Notes under the pieces: generated by a model
Database searches by the model: none
What the model saw: only the letters and a program-made list of their open reading frames with translations
Told to the model about the DNA's origin: nothing
Made by a program: the position numbers and the translations under genes
Assembly (NCBI GenBank): GCA_024206195.1
Contig: JAAGZO010000608.1
Location: 1 to 64,000 of the forward strand
Direction: 5' to 3'
Source of the DNA: a bacterium
Lineage (GTDB): Archaea > Nanoarchaeota > Nanoarchaeia > Woesearchaeales > UBA10216
DNA length: 64,000 nt
Shown: piece by piece, positions 45,649 through 53,588 of the stretch
How the letters are laid out: each line of letters begins with the position of its first letter
Position numbering within the stretch: position 1 is the first letter of the stretch

Positions 45649-46555
45649 GCCTAATCCTTTCCAATATATCTTCCCAAATCCTCACATGTTTTCGCCAAGA
45701 CCACTTAGTTCTTATATTCTTAACGAGATCCCAGTCAACCTTCCCCCTCTTCGGGGCTAATTTCTTAATTGCCTTATAAACACTTCCCGGTGTTCTCTTG
45801 ATTTCAGTTGCCAACCCTTTGTCGACAAGTTCACCACCGATACCCACCCGAGTACATGCAATTGGTGTGCCACATGCAGCCGCTTCCAATAGACCGTTTT
45901 GTCTTCCCGCTGTTATCGATGCATCCACATAGATATCTATTTCATTGCAGTAATACTTCACCATTTCAGCTTGACTTCGGTTCTTATTCTCTTTGATAGC
46001 AGGATTCCATCTATACCCAGCCTTCCTACAAGCCTTTCTTACAATACCCAATCCTCTTATCTTATTACCCCGAGCTTTGCTTCCTGCCCATCCTACCCGA
46101 CATTTCTCTACTCGCCTTCTCTTTTTGAACGGCCTGAATATCTCAGTATCCACCCCGCCAGGTGCGTAGAATGACTTATTGGTGTAATTTTGATTGAATT
46201 TCTCATACATCTTCTGATTTGCACACATGAAGGCCCGGATCTTTTGGCTCATTAGCCCACATTGCTTGTAATAATGCAACCTGGTTGGTCTACATATCCG
46301 GAACACATCACTTCTTATCAGGACTACCAGCTTCTTTGGTGGAACTATTGACCTGTCCTCGCGTATTACCCTATCAATCCGAACATCAACCGCGAATATT
46401 ACCAGGTCATATTCTTTAACACCCTTAAAAGCCTTCTTATACTTACTCTTCTTACCATACCTGATATCATAAGTATTCTTACCATACTTCTGTAAGGCTT
46501 TTCCCATGCGAGAGAAGACCCAGCCGGGCTGGTCGGCTATGAATAATACTTTAAT
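45641..46555 (-). CDS. GT4-like glycosyltransferase with probable ATT start
   Basis: About 304 residues. The first in-frame ATG (46507) lies 16 codons too late: the upstream codons read KVLFIADQPGWVF, which matches the conserved N-termini of the paralogs at 33706 and 34632. No ATG, GTG or TTG precedes them before a stop; ATT at 46555 has GAGAGG five bases upstream and is the best start. Core motifs are APGGVDTEIF, VGWAGSKARG and NGLLEAAACGTPIACT; the first glutamate of E-x7-E is missing, as in one paralog. Confidence 0.8.
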   Translation of the reverse strand: MKVLFIADQPGWVFSRMGKALQKYGKNTYDIRYGKKSKYKKAFKGVKEYDLVIFAVDVRIDRVIREDRSIVPPKKLVVLIRSDVFRICRPTRLHYYKQCGLMSQKIRAFMCANQKMYEKFNQNYTNKSFYAPGGVDTEIFRPFKKRRRVEKCRVGWAGSKARGNKIRGLGIVRKACRKAGYRWNPAIKENKNRSQAEMVKYYCNEIDIYVDASITAGRQNGLLEAAACGTPIACTRVGIGGELVDKGLATEIKRTPGSVYKAIKKLAPKRGKVDWDLVKNIRTKWSWRKHVRIWEDILERIRHG

Positions 46556-46557
46556 AA

Positions 46558-46707
46558 TTACCTCTCAATTAATCTATTTATTAAATTATGATTGGATATT
46601 GTGACTTCTTTAACCTCTTCAATTCTATCAACAACAACCCCTGTAAAAAGTGCCATACAAACTAATAGAAGAACAACATAACATAATATTAACGTATCAA
46701 ATTTCAT
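46558..46707 (-). CDS. small single-pass membrane protein
   Basis: A 49-residue protein starting MKFDTLILCYVVLLL, with one membrane helix (residues about 5-26) and a short charged tail. Its ATG overlaps the upstream stop (ATGA); its TAA lies inside the spacer before the next gene's ATT start. Function unknown. Confidence 0.65.
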   Translation of the reverse strand: MKFDTLILCYVVLLLVCMALFTGVVVDRIEEVKEVTISNHNLINRLIER

Positions 46708-47525
46708 CCCACCCTCTTCCTGCAAAACATATTCAACTGAGTTATTTGCTCTTTTACCACTGGATCAGCAAAGCATAGTTTACATATCTTCCTGAATGTT
46801 TCATCTGCCCAAAGATCCAGCCATTGACGGCATTTTGCCTCACTCATTCTCTTCTTCAACTTCTTATTCCTGTTGAATAGCCTAAAATTCCCGAGATGAA
46901 TGCCATGGTGTCTCTCTGCCAACTTGTATTTCTTGCACATCCCCAACCCTGATTCTTTGACTATGTTGTATAACATGGTGCCGTCATATTCTCGCTTCAT
47001 TCCCTCTTGACCGGTTCTCACCTTTTCCTGATATTTCTTCATCACATCATTAGTCTTCTCAAACCACTCACGAGAAGCAAAATGCAGTCCAGTTAAACTC
47101 TTTGCACCCTTCCAGTGATGCTTATTTCTGAGTGAGTTCGAATAACACAGTCCCGTTGCAGCCATCTCATTAAGATGATAATGCAACAATTCAACAGGCT
47201 CACGCAAGATCATCATGTCTATGTCGGTGATGTATACGTAGTCATAGTCTTTGTATTCTTCTTTATCGATCAGGAATCGCCATGATATTGGGGCGTATTT
47301 GTGGTGTTTCCAGCCTTTGAAATAATCCCATTCGATTTTTGAGCCATTGTAATAATCACTTTCAATAACGATTTTTTCTAATGCCTTCTCTATGTTGCCA
47401 TACTTCGGCATGTTTGTAAATATCTTAATATCATACTCAGGATACTGATTCTTACAGCAATATATGAATATCGGTAGGAAGTGACTGTATTTTTGGTCGA
47501 CTACTGTGGATATACAGAGTTTCAC
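46704..47525 (-). CDS. GT-A fold glycosyltransferase
   Basis: A 273-residue protein. The DxD motif lies in YVYITDIDMMI (residues about 93-103) after a predicted strand, and there is HHGIHLGNFR later, in the place of a metal-binding His. Related in layout to GT8/GT-A sugar transferases. Overlaps both neighbours by four bases. Sugar unknown. Confidence 0.7.
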   Translation of the reverse strand: MKLCISTVVDQKYSHFLPIFIYCCKNQYPEYDIKIFTNMPKYGNIEKALEKIVIESDYYNGSKIEWDYFKGWKHHKYAPISWRFLIDKEEYKDYDYVYITDIDMMILREPVELLHYHLNEMAATGLCYSNSLRNKHHWKGAKSLTGLHFASREWFEKTNDVMKKYQEKVRTGQEGMKREYDGTMLYNIVKESGLGMCKKYKLAERHHGIHLGNFRLFNRNKKLKKRMSEAKCRQWLDLWADETFRKICKLCFADPVVKEQITQLNMFCRKRVG

Positions 47526-47980
47526 TTAATATACCCTTCCCTCTCAATAAAACTCTTAAACTTTTGTTGATTAACATCATCCGATGCAGTATAGTGTGGA
47601 TATCGAGGGACTGAAATATGCTCATATCCTAATGTGTGCATGTGCATGAAACAATCATAGTTTCCACTACCATACACATCAAAATGAGGCAATTCCTCTA
47701 CCTGTTCTTGGGTTATACGTCCGAAATGATGTTTATTAACTATTATTTCATAGTTTCCTTCAACATTCTCAAGTGCATCTTTCATTATAGACCGGCGTTC
47801 CCCAATAGAATAAAACTGCCCCCCTTCAACATGTCCACAAGTAGGACAAACCTTGCCTGGATAATCAAGAATACACACTATAACCTTCTTAAATGTTTGA
47901 CCCAAACGCTTTATAGTAATAATATGGCCCGTATGAATGGTATCAAACCTTCCGCTGAAGAGTATTGTTTTGTTATTCAT
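47522..47980 (-). CDS. cytidylyltransferase-like nucleotidyltransferase
   Basis: A 152-residue protein of the HxGH nucleotidyltransferase superfamily. FSGRFDTIHTGHI holds the HxGH motif and YSIGERRSIM corresponds to the ISxxxR-type motif near the end. Members make CDP-glycerol, CDP-choline, CDP-ethanolamine or related carriers. An inserted C-P-T-C-G-H (residues about 45-50) may bind zinc and is unusual. It could supply a CDP-alcohol to the LicD-like proteins at 33135 and 52893. Confidence 0.8.
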   Translation of the reverse strand: MNNKTILFSGRFDTIHTGHIITIKRLGQTFKKVIVCILDYPGKVCPTCGHVEGGQFYSIGERRSIMKDALENVEGNYEIIVNKHHFGRITQEQVEELPHFDVYGSGNYDCFMHMHTLGYEHISVPRYPHYTASDDVNQQKFKSFIEREGYIK

Positions 47981-48645
47981 TGACTATTTCTCTCTGATAG
48001 TAACACATCGGAATTAATTCTTAAAGTACTATATTTATGAAGTAATTCGTAATATTTTAATTCCCAGTCGATTTCATCCTTCTTCCCATGCTGGTGTGAT
48101 TCAATCTTCTTTTCAAGGGCTTCCATTCTCTGATACAAATCACCAATGTAAGTTTGGGTGGTAGATACTTTCTCTTCATTTCCTTCCTTTTGTTCTAATA
48201 ACAAGCGTTCCTTATCAGCCAATTTAAGATCTAACTTTGCATTGTGGGCTAAAAGATTACTAATTCTTTCGTCTGCTATTTTTAATTTCTCGCTTTCCCA
48301 TATCTTTAATGTGTCTTCAGGAAAACCATGCTGGTGTGATTCAATCTTCTTTTCAAGAGCTTCCATTCTCTCATCTTCTGCGAGTACCGCAGATGCTGAA
48401 TCAACCATTCTCTGCATATCATTTTCTTCTATCTTGAATACTCTCTTTTCAAGTATTTTTACCTTCTCGTTGAACTCTCTCATTTGATGAATGTTAACTT
48501 TTACAACCTCTTGTTCCTCTTCTACTTTTTCCCATTTAAAATCACGGTTATCAAAAATACACCCCGGAACCTTAACACCTTTACCAACCCCAGTTTCTAC
48601 TATACATGGATCTATTGGCGAACATTTATCACACTTCCATTTCAT
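47977..48645 (-). CDS. coiled-coil protein with Cys-rich head
   Basis: A 222-residue protein. The first 30 residues contain three to four cysteines (CDKCSPIDPC, then C near 28), possibly a metal site. The rest is long coiled coil in which RMEALEKKIESHQHG occurs twice, 80 residues apart, reflecting a DNA duplication. Could be a scaffold or tether. Family unknown. Confidence 0.6.
   Translation of the reverse strand: MKWKCDKCSPIDPCIVETGVGKGVKVPGCIFDNRDFKWEKVEEEQEVVKVNIHQMREFNEKVKILEKRVFKIEENDMQRMVDSASAVLAEDERMEALEKKIESHQHGFPEDTLKIWESEKLKIADERISNLLAHNAKLDLKLADKERLLLEQKEGNEEKVSTTQTYIGDLYQRMEALEKKIESHQHGKKDEIDWELKYYELLHKYSTLRINSDVLLSERNSQ
48086..48371 (-). repeat. 46-bp direct repeat pair
   Basis: Copies at 48086-48131 and 48326-48371 differ at one base (G at 48118, A at 48358) and start 240 bases apart, keeping the frame. 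They encode the repeated RMEALEKKIESHQHG of the coiled-coil protein. Confidence 0.9.
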
Positions 48646-48648
48646 ACT

Positions 48649-48936
48649 CTACCCCTCATTCCTATGCTCTTTAGTAATCCCATTCGGAAAAATAGCCGGT
48701 GCATTATTATTCTTCTCTTCCTTCTCTGCCATTTTGTAAAGATATGTATAAGTATTGCCACGTTTAATGCGAATATTAAAATTGTATTTCTTATCTTTGG
48801 GGTAATTGTCTACTATCTTAATGTTAGGAACTTCATGTAATTTGCGCCCATACGTTGACTGAGGTGTGTTTCGACCACGGCAGTCTAACGGCTTGTCACT
48901 GTATTTTATGTTTAAACCTGCGGATTTGTTCTTCAT
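48649..48936 (-). CDS. small basic hypothetical protein
   Basis: A 95-residue basic protein starting MKNKSAGLNIKYSDKP, with a beta-rich middle (KKYNFNIRIKRGNTYTYLY). AGGGCATT upstream of the ATG is a reasonable ribosome site. No family recognised. Confidence 0.55.
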   Translation of the reverse strand: MKNKSAGLNIKYSDKPLDCRGRNTPQSTYGRKLHEVPNIKIVDNYPKDKKYNFNIRIKRGNTYTYLYKMAEKEEKNNNAPAIFPNGITKEHRNEG

Positions 48937-49022
48937 AATGCCCTATTGTCGGCTTGAATTGTGATGACTATTTCTTTTTGCTTACCCTTCTTGGCAGCTT
49001 CTTCCCCTTCGGTGTCTTAGCC

Positions 49023-49304
49023 TCAAACTTTTTTGCCACGCTTGGCTTGTTTGCGTGTAAGTACGCTCTTTGAACTTTCGATTTCATTGGCATTTTTAAC
49101 ACCTTTCTTAGCAACATTTGTTTTGTAAAGCGGGACTTTCACGCCACCTTTATCTTCTAGCTTGTCAACACGAGCAGACAAGTCCTTAACCATCCTGCCC
49201 ATCCCTTTCAATCCCGCCCGACAATCCATAACCAATTCCAACAAACCAGCAATATCCTTACGGTTCTTCCTGATCTTATCGTTTAGTTCTTTTTTTGTTG
49301 GCAT
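49023..49304 (-). CDS. small coiled-coil basic protein
   Basis: A 93-residue protein with a helical N-terminal half (heptad-like) and a Lys-rich C-terminus (KQAKRGKKV). First gene of the cassette, preceded by GGGGG and by the structured RNA element. May bind nucleic acid. No family recognised. Confidence 0.6.
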   Translation of the reverse strand: MPTKKELNDKIRKNRKDIAGLLELVMDCRAGLKGMGRMVKDLSARVDKLEDKGGVKVPLYKTNVAKKGVKNANEIESSKSVLTRKQAKRGKKV

Positions 49305-49323
49305 AACAATACCCCCAATTAAA

Positions 49324-49394
49324 GCAGGTGAGAGGCTAGGCGCTAACCCCCCGTTGAGTCAATACAGATAGGAGCTACCAGCTTGACAACCTGC
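49324..49394 (-). ncRNA. candidate structured leader (three-way junction)
   Basis: Read on the minus strand: closing stem GCAGGT/ACCTGC (49389-49394 with 49324-49329), a GTCAA/TTGAC stem with a 20-base loop (49383-49387 with 49358-49362), and an eight-pair stem GGGGTTAG/CTAGCCTC with a CGC loop (49343-49350 with 49332-49339; two G-U pairs). It lies in the leader of the sugar cassette, 20 bases before the first ATG. No known riboswitch motif is recognised. Confidence 0.4.
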
Positions 49395-49446
49395 AAAGTT
49401 ACAAAATTACGTTTTATTCTGTTAATTGCGCCCATGATTACTTATT

Positions 49447-49476
49447 AATATAGTTTATTTCATTGTTAATTGCCAA
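49447..49476 (-). promoter_or_regulatory. possible promoter for the sugar cassette
   Basis: TTGGCA at 49471-49476, an 18-base spacer and TATATT at 49447-49452 on the minus strand, right after the terminase stop. Good match but in AT-rich sequence, so chance is possible. Confidence 0.35.
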
Positions 49477-49480
49477 ATTA

Positions 49481-51481
49481 TTATACCCTCGCCCAATTGT
49501 CATTGGGTTTCATCTTCTCTTTCGGACTTTCCAACTTAGTCCTATAATCAGGATAGCCACTGTCAACTGGTTTCTTTAGCTTCTCGGTCCTGTTAAGTTC
49601 CGATACTATCTGAGTGAGACATTCACAAAGCTCAAAATTCTTCTCTACCGGCTTGTCTTTGTCAATATACCAGCTTGCAAACTGTCTACTTGCATCCTTC
49701 GCCCCGAGATACACAGTGATCATATCACGATTGAACATGAGATTGGCTATGTTGATTGCGCCCATTCTGTCGTACATCCATGGCTCTTTGATGTAGACTG
49801 TCCGTTTCTGTTTCTTCCGCTTGTAAACAGCATTAATTTCCTCATTGAGTATCTTACCTGTACTCTTTACCTGCATATCATTAGCCTTAACCATGAGACT
49901 GTTGCAGTATATTCCCTTCGTTGGATGTAGTTCTAATTGAGCGCCTTCAAATATCCTGTTTGCTACTTGGTGCGGTGCCAATTCACCACTCAATAATTCA
50001 CCATAGACATATAAATGTCTCTTGGCCCTGTCCCACATTGCAGCGATAAAGAATATTTCCATGTTCTTTGATAGAAATATTCCACCGAGATTGATGGTGT
50101 ATTGTGTCCATTTGAGCTTGAACTTCTTTGCCATAGACATTTTAAATAAGGGCCACACATACTTATCCATGGTAAGCATTTTATAAGCGCCACTGATTGA
50201 GTCAATTTGATCTTTCTTCCCGAATGGAAATCCACCGGCTTCTGCCAAAAATGATCTATTCCACTCACCTTTGATCAAATAGACGTGTCCATGCTCGGCT
50301 AATGCGCACCATGGCTTGCACCTTTCCACTTTATTGCCTGTGGGGCGGTCTAACATAACAGTATAACCCTTGAGAACCTTAGTTTGATAGTATTGTGCTA
50401 TCTCTACCCCAGAAGATCCAGGTTCAATTTCATAACCTATCTTCACATCATACCTATCTGCCTTGGCTGCATCACTGATTTTCTTCTCATTAACTGCAGG
50501 TGTGTCTCTAAATCTTATCATATCTTTGATGTATAACTCACCACCATGCATACCGACCAGGCCACCCGCTGTCCAATCCGGATCATCCTCTTCATCCTTT
50601 GGCTCAGTTGCGGCCCTATCCCAGTATCGTATCCATTTAATTCCTTCAGGCTCAGTAGGTATTATCTTAAACCAATCAGGATTAAACATGCCACCTTTGT
50701 AAGTAATATTCCAATTTCCTCTTAACAACCGTTCTCTCGTTACTTTATCCTGTGCCATGAGATTTGATTTATACATAGGATCTGCAGCCATACCCATAGG
50801 ATTGTCATCAATATAGGATGGAATAAATGTAATTGATCGTGGTTTTGTGCCTTCTTCGTCAGTCCAATCTTTATCTACCCATACTATTTGGTCATCAATA
50901 CGAGTAAAATATCTAATAACGCCAGACCTTTCCTTGATTGCATATCCCGTGTCAGGATCAATCCACCAATCAATTAATATTCTCACCCATGAATCATACT
51001 CTGGATTGGTTGTGGCCCTGCAATACGATCTTCCTTCATATCCATCTGGGGGACGATTTCGAGTGATTAAATACCAAAACTGCCCTTCTGTAAAATGTGT
51101 CAACTCATCGAATCCAATGAATACATACTGTGCGCCTTGATGATTAAGCTTATCACTCTCATGTTGAAGGTGTGTGAATTTGACGTATGCCTTGGATGGA
51201 AAGACATAAGTGAGTTTGTGTTCTTTAGGCTCACCGGTAACCGATGGATAGATTTGACTTGCAGTATCCCACAATCCACCACCTGAAGTTATCTGAGGAC
51301 TTTCACGCCTGAATATTACACCATTGTAACGAGAATGCTTGATATTACGAGTAGATTCCATGAGAAGAGCATAAGATTTTCCACCGAACGCAGCACCACC
51401 AAATATTACTATGTCTGCAGTAGAGGATAGGAATTGTTCTTGTGGACCTGGTTGGGGTTTAATTGGCTTGGGTCTTGGCAT
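49481..51481 (-). CDS. terL: terminase large subunit with extra C-terminal domain
   Basis: A 666-residue packaging motor. Walker A is GGAAFGGKS at 28-36; Walker B is YVFIGFDELTHF with D125-E126. The nuclease domain begins with RYWDRAAT (D288), then EIEPGSSG (E351) and KKDQIDSISGAYKML (D427), the usual RNase H-like metal site. Most large terminases stop near 450-480. Here residues about 455-631 look like a second nuclease-type fold (INLGGIFLSKNMEIFF, YVYGELLSGELAPHQVANRIF) but lack the first aspartate. Start follows AGAAATATGCC; neighbours are a small gene and terS. Confidence 0.9.
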   Translation of the reverse strand: MPRPKPIKPQPGPQEQFLSSTADIVIFGGAAFGGKSYALLMESTRNIKHSRYNGVIFRRESPQITSGGGLWDTASQIYPSVTGEPKEHKLTYVFPSKAYVKFTHLQHESDKLNHQGAQYVFIGFDELTHFTEGQFWYLITRNRPPDGYEGRSYCRATTNPEYDSWVRILIDWWIDPDTGYAIKERSGVIRYFTRIDDQIVWVDKDWTDEEGTKPRSITFIPSYIDDNPMGMAADPMYKSNLMAQDKVTRERLLRGNWNITYKGGMFNPDWFKIIPTEPEGIKWIRYWDRAATEPKDEEDDPDWTAGGLVGMHGGELYIKDMIRFRDTPAVNEKKISDAAKADRYDVKIGYEIEPGSSGVEIAQYYQTKVLKGYTVMLDRPTGNKVERCKPWCALAEHGHVYLIKGEWNRSFLAEAGGFPFGKKDQIDSISGAYKMLTMDKYVWPLFKMSMAKKFKLKWTQYTINLGGIFLSKNMEIFFIAAMWDRAKRHLYVYGELLSGELAPHQVANRIFEGAQLELHPTKGIYCNSLMVKANDMQVKSTGKILNEEINAVYKRKKQKRTVYIKEPWMYDRMGAINIANLMFNRDMITVYLGAKDASRQFASWYIDKDKPVEKNFELCECLTQIVSELNRTEKLKKPVDSGYPDYRTKLESPKEKMKPNDNWARV

Positions 51482-51498
51482 ATTTCTGCGATATGAAG

Positions 51499-51816
51499 TT
51501 AGGCCTTATAAATATCACAAACTAACATTTCTTCAGGCATATAAGATTCACATTTATGTGGATATTCCGGTTCATAAGAATATGCCCCACATCCTGTATT
51601 AGAACAAGGCTTAATTTCTTCTGTTTTACGTGCTTTAATCATAGCATCTGGTGGTTTAAATGCTAACGTCCACGCATCCATGCCATTTCTCATAAGCGTT
51701 GTATCGGTTAATGTGCTGTGCATCAAGGTTTCCAAAAATGCTTTTTCGCTATCGTTCTCACCATCTAAATATAAACAAACAAAATTTTCACCCACATCAC
51801 CAATTTTACATTTCAT
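51499..51816 (-). CDS. small hypothetical protein between terminase subunits
   Basis: A 105-residue protein with several cysteines (KPCSNTGCGAYSYEPEYPHKC, then C near 100) that might bind metal. The N-terminus is acidic. It lies between terS and terL, which usually adjoin. No family recognised. Confidence 0.6.
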   Translation of the reverse strand: MKCKIGDVGENFVCLYLDGENDSEKAFLETLMHSTLTDTTLMRNGMDAWTLAFKPPDAMIKARKTEEIKPCSNTGCGAYSYEPEYPHKCESYMPEEMLVCDIYKA

Positions 51817-51854
51817 TTGTATTCTTCCGTATTTCTGAGCATTTCAAGCCACTT

Positions 51855-52256
51855 TTAATGTCCATTTTCCGGCAAATATATCTGAGGAAGTTCTAATTTT
51901 TTCCCGCCCGAAGTTAAATCAGTCTCTTTTTTAACCGGTGCATGAGATCCACACATTTTATTTATCTCTTGAATGAATTTAATTGCAATTGAATTATCAT
52001 CAGATGTACCATTAATTAGCATCTGAGCCTTTTTTTCCTGTGTCATTCCTAATTTAGCAAATAGTTCAATATTCTTTTCAGCAATGGATTGGATTATTAT
52101 CTCTTTATTCTTACCCTTTTCCCATTTTTCATCTACAATCTTCTTTTTTATGGCAATCTCTGAAATCGTATATTTTTCGTATAATTGTGGTGCTGAATAA
52201 TTCCCACTCTCATAATCAGCCTTAACTTTCGCCCATGTAGTTGCAGAGTAAGCCAT
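51855..52256 (-). CDS. terS: terminase small subunit
   Basis: A 133-residue protein with an N-terminal helix-turn-helix (WAKVKADYESGNYSAPQLYEKY...AIKKKI) followed by an oligomerisation helix, typical of small terminases that recognise the packaging site. GAGGTAACTGATTGAT precedes its ATG. It lies just upstream of terL apart from one small gene. Confidence 0.8.
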   Translation of the reverse strand: MAYSATTWAKVKADYESGNYSAPQLYEKYTISEIAIKKKIVDEKWEKGKNKEIIIQSIAEKNIELFAKLGMTQEKKAQMLINGTSDDNSIAIKFIQEINKMCGSHAPVKKETDLTSGGKKLELPQIYLPENGH

Positions 52257-52257
52257 A

Positions 52258-52431
52258 TCAATCAGTTACCTCGTTTGAGGAATAACAAATGTTCTGCATG
52301 TTTTCAAATTCATCAACCGAATCATCGGTATAATCATTTAATCTAGTGTAATTTTTACGCGCTCGGGGAAAATTGATTTTGAAAAGCCTACCGAACTCAA
52401 CCTCATCTTCGCGTAATACACAAATATTCAA
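52258..52431 (-). CDS. small hypothetical protein, TTG start
   Basis: A 57-residue acidic protein, from TTG at 52431 with AGGGGG about six bases upstream; peptide starts MNICVLREDEVEF. It overlaps the previous stop and ends two bases before the terS start. No family recognised. Confidence 0.55.
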   Translation of the reverse strand: MNICVLREDEVEFGRLFKINFPRARKNYTRLNDYTDDSVDEFENMQNICYSSNEVTD

Positions 52432-52685
52432 AACGGCCCCCTCACCACCTTAACCTTGTTAAACATCCCGATTAAATTAGGTGTTTTTGCTGCTAATGGG
52501 TTATCGATGTTGTATGGTTGAATGAATCCATTGTCATTAAATTTCTTGAGTGATGGGGACCAGTTTTCCCGATGTAGTTTCTTTGCTTGGTCTTTATCGA
52601 CATAAAAAGTTTCAGGATATGATTGACCTGCCATAAGCTGATCTTTTATGAATTTGTTTATTTGTTCAAGGATGGTCACTAACAA
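52428..52685 (-). CDS. small hypothetical protein
   Basis: An 85-residue protein with helical start and Lys/Asn-rich centre. Overlaps the previous gene by seven bases. No family recognised. Confidence 0.55.
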   Translation of the reverse strand: MLVTILEQINKFIKDQLMAGQSYPETFYVDKDQAKKLHRENWSPSLKKFNDNGFIQPYNIDNPLAAKTPNLIGMFNKVKVVRGPF

Positions 52686-52891
52686 TCCCTTATTGGTAAC
52701 ATATCTCTAAAATTTAACAATATCGATCCATGTGTAGTATCCAAAAGATGAGTTTTACTTATATTTGTCTCATAAATAGGACATAAATACGTTTCGTTTC
52801 CATTATATGCCATTTTTTCAAAACAATTATCAAGGAACTCTTCGTCAGTTGGTCTTCCATTCTTGATATATTCACGGTTTGATATTTTCAT
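52679..52891 (-). CDS. small hypothetical protein
   Basis: A 70-residue protein from the ATG at 52891, one base after the LicD-like stop, starting MKISNREYIKNGRPTD. A longer frame upstream would overlap the LicD gene for 180 bases and is rejected as the start. No family recognised. Confidence 0.55.
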   Translation of the reverse strand: MKISNREYIKNGRPTDEEFLDNCFEKMAYNGNETYLCPIYETNISKTHLLDTTHGSILLNFRDMLPIRDC

Positions 52892-52892
52892 C

Positions 52893-53588
52893 CTAACAAA
52901 TCCCCCGACAAGTATTAACTTCCATTTTAGTGTATCCTTGAGAAGTCCCGATAAGATCACGAGTAGTGAACCAATCAGGATAGGCAATATCAAGAAAGTA
53001 TCCGTAATTGTATGGTAGACATAATTCGATACCATCATTAGGAAATTCGGGTACTGCTTGCTTCCAAGTACCATGATTTGTCATTTGACGGCCATATTTT
53101 AAATCATTTTGATATTTAGCAATCTTTCTTTTGTCTGTGATGAATACATTTTCAGGCATTGATTTGAATATATACTTGCTTGGAATCCCATTCTTCGGAA
53201 AATCCATGAGAGTATCAAAAGTATGCCAGTACATTCCTTTAAAATTTATCCAGTTGAATACATCAATGGTTATATCGTTGTTTATGTCTCTATAGCTGAA
53301 ATTGAGTAGTTTGCCTGTTTTGTCTGATCTGATTAGGTGATCTATTTCATGTTGATTCTTTATATGTTTGTGGACTTTCTCAATATCCTCTATAATACCA
53401 ATATCAATATCACCGTCCAGGTTAAGCTTTCGATCCCTGATAAATGACAGAAGGGTCCCGAAACAAATGAACCAGTGAACATCAATACTGCTAAATAACA
53501 TTTGAATATTTAAAGCTATTCGCCTTTTTCTGTCGATATCCTTGTTGTTAGCTTTTATAAATGAATCTAAATAGGGGTCTTTTCCCAT
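52893..53588 (-). CDS. second LicD-family phosphotransferase-like protein
   Basis: A 231-residue protein. CFGTLLSFIRDRKLNLDGDIDIGI matches the LicD active-site segment (Gly-Thr turn, Asp cluster), and IAYPDWFTTRDLIGTSQG near the end matches the shared YPDW element of the protein at 33135. It lies outside the main cassette, beyond terS, next to a GNAT. Probably transfers a phospho-alcohol from a CDP carrier to a glycan. Whether the two LicD proteins use the same acceptor is unknown. Confidence 0.75.
   Translation of the reverse strand: MGKDPYLDSFIKANNKDIDRKRRIALNIQMLFSSIDVHWFICFGTLLSFIRDRKLNLDGDIDIGIIEDIEKVHKHIKNQHEIDHLIRSDKTGKLLNFSYRDINNDITIDVFNWINFKGMYWHTFDTLMDFPKNGIPSKYIFKSMPENVFITDKRKIAKYQNDLKYGRQMTNHGTWKQAVPEFPNDGIELCLPYNYGYFLDIAYPDWFTTRDLIGTSQGYTKMEVNTCRGIC

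Noticed and set aside
48086..48371. CRISPR-like array at the 46-base repeats
   Set aside because: Only two copies, 240 bases apart, inside a coding frame.
49324..49394. tRNA gene at the structured leader
   Set aside because: Stems do not match the acceptor, D, anticodon and T arm lengths, and no T-loop GTTC is present.
49383..49411. Plus-strand TTGACA near 49383 as a promoter
   Set aside because: No -10 box at 16-18 bases and no plus-strand gene nearby; it is part of the structured leader.
52679..53074. Longer 131-residue form of the small gene at 52679
   Set aside because: It would overlap the LicD-like gene for 180 bases; the ATG one base after that gene's stop is a better start.
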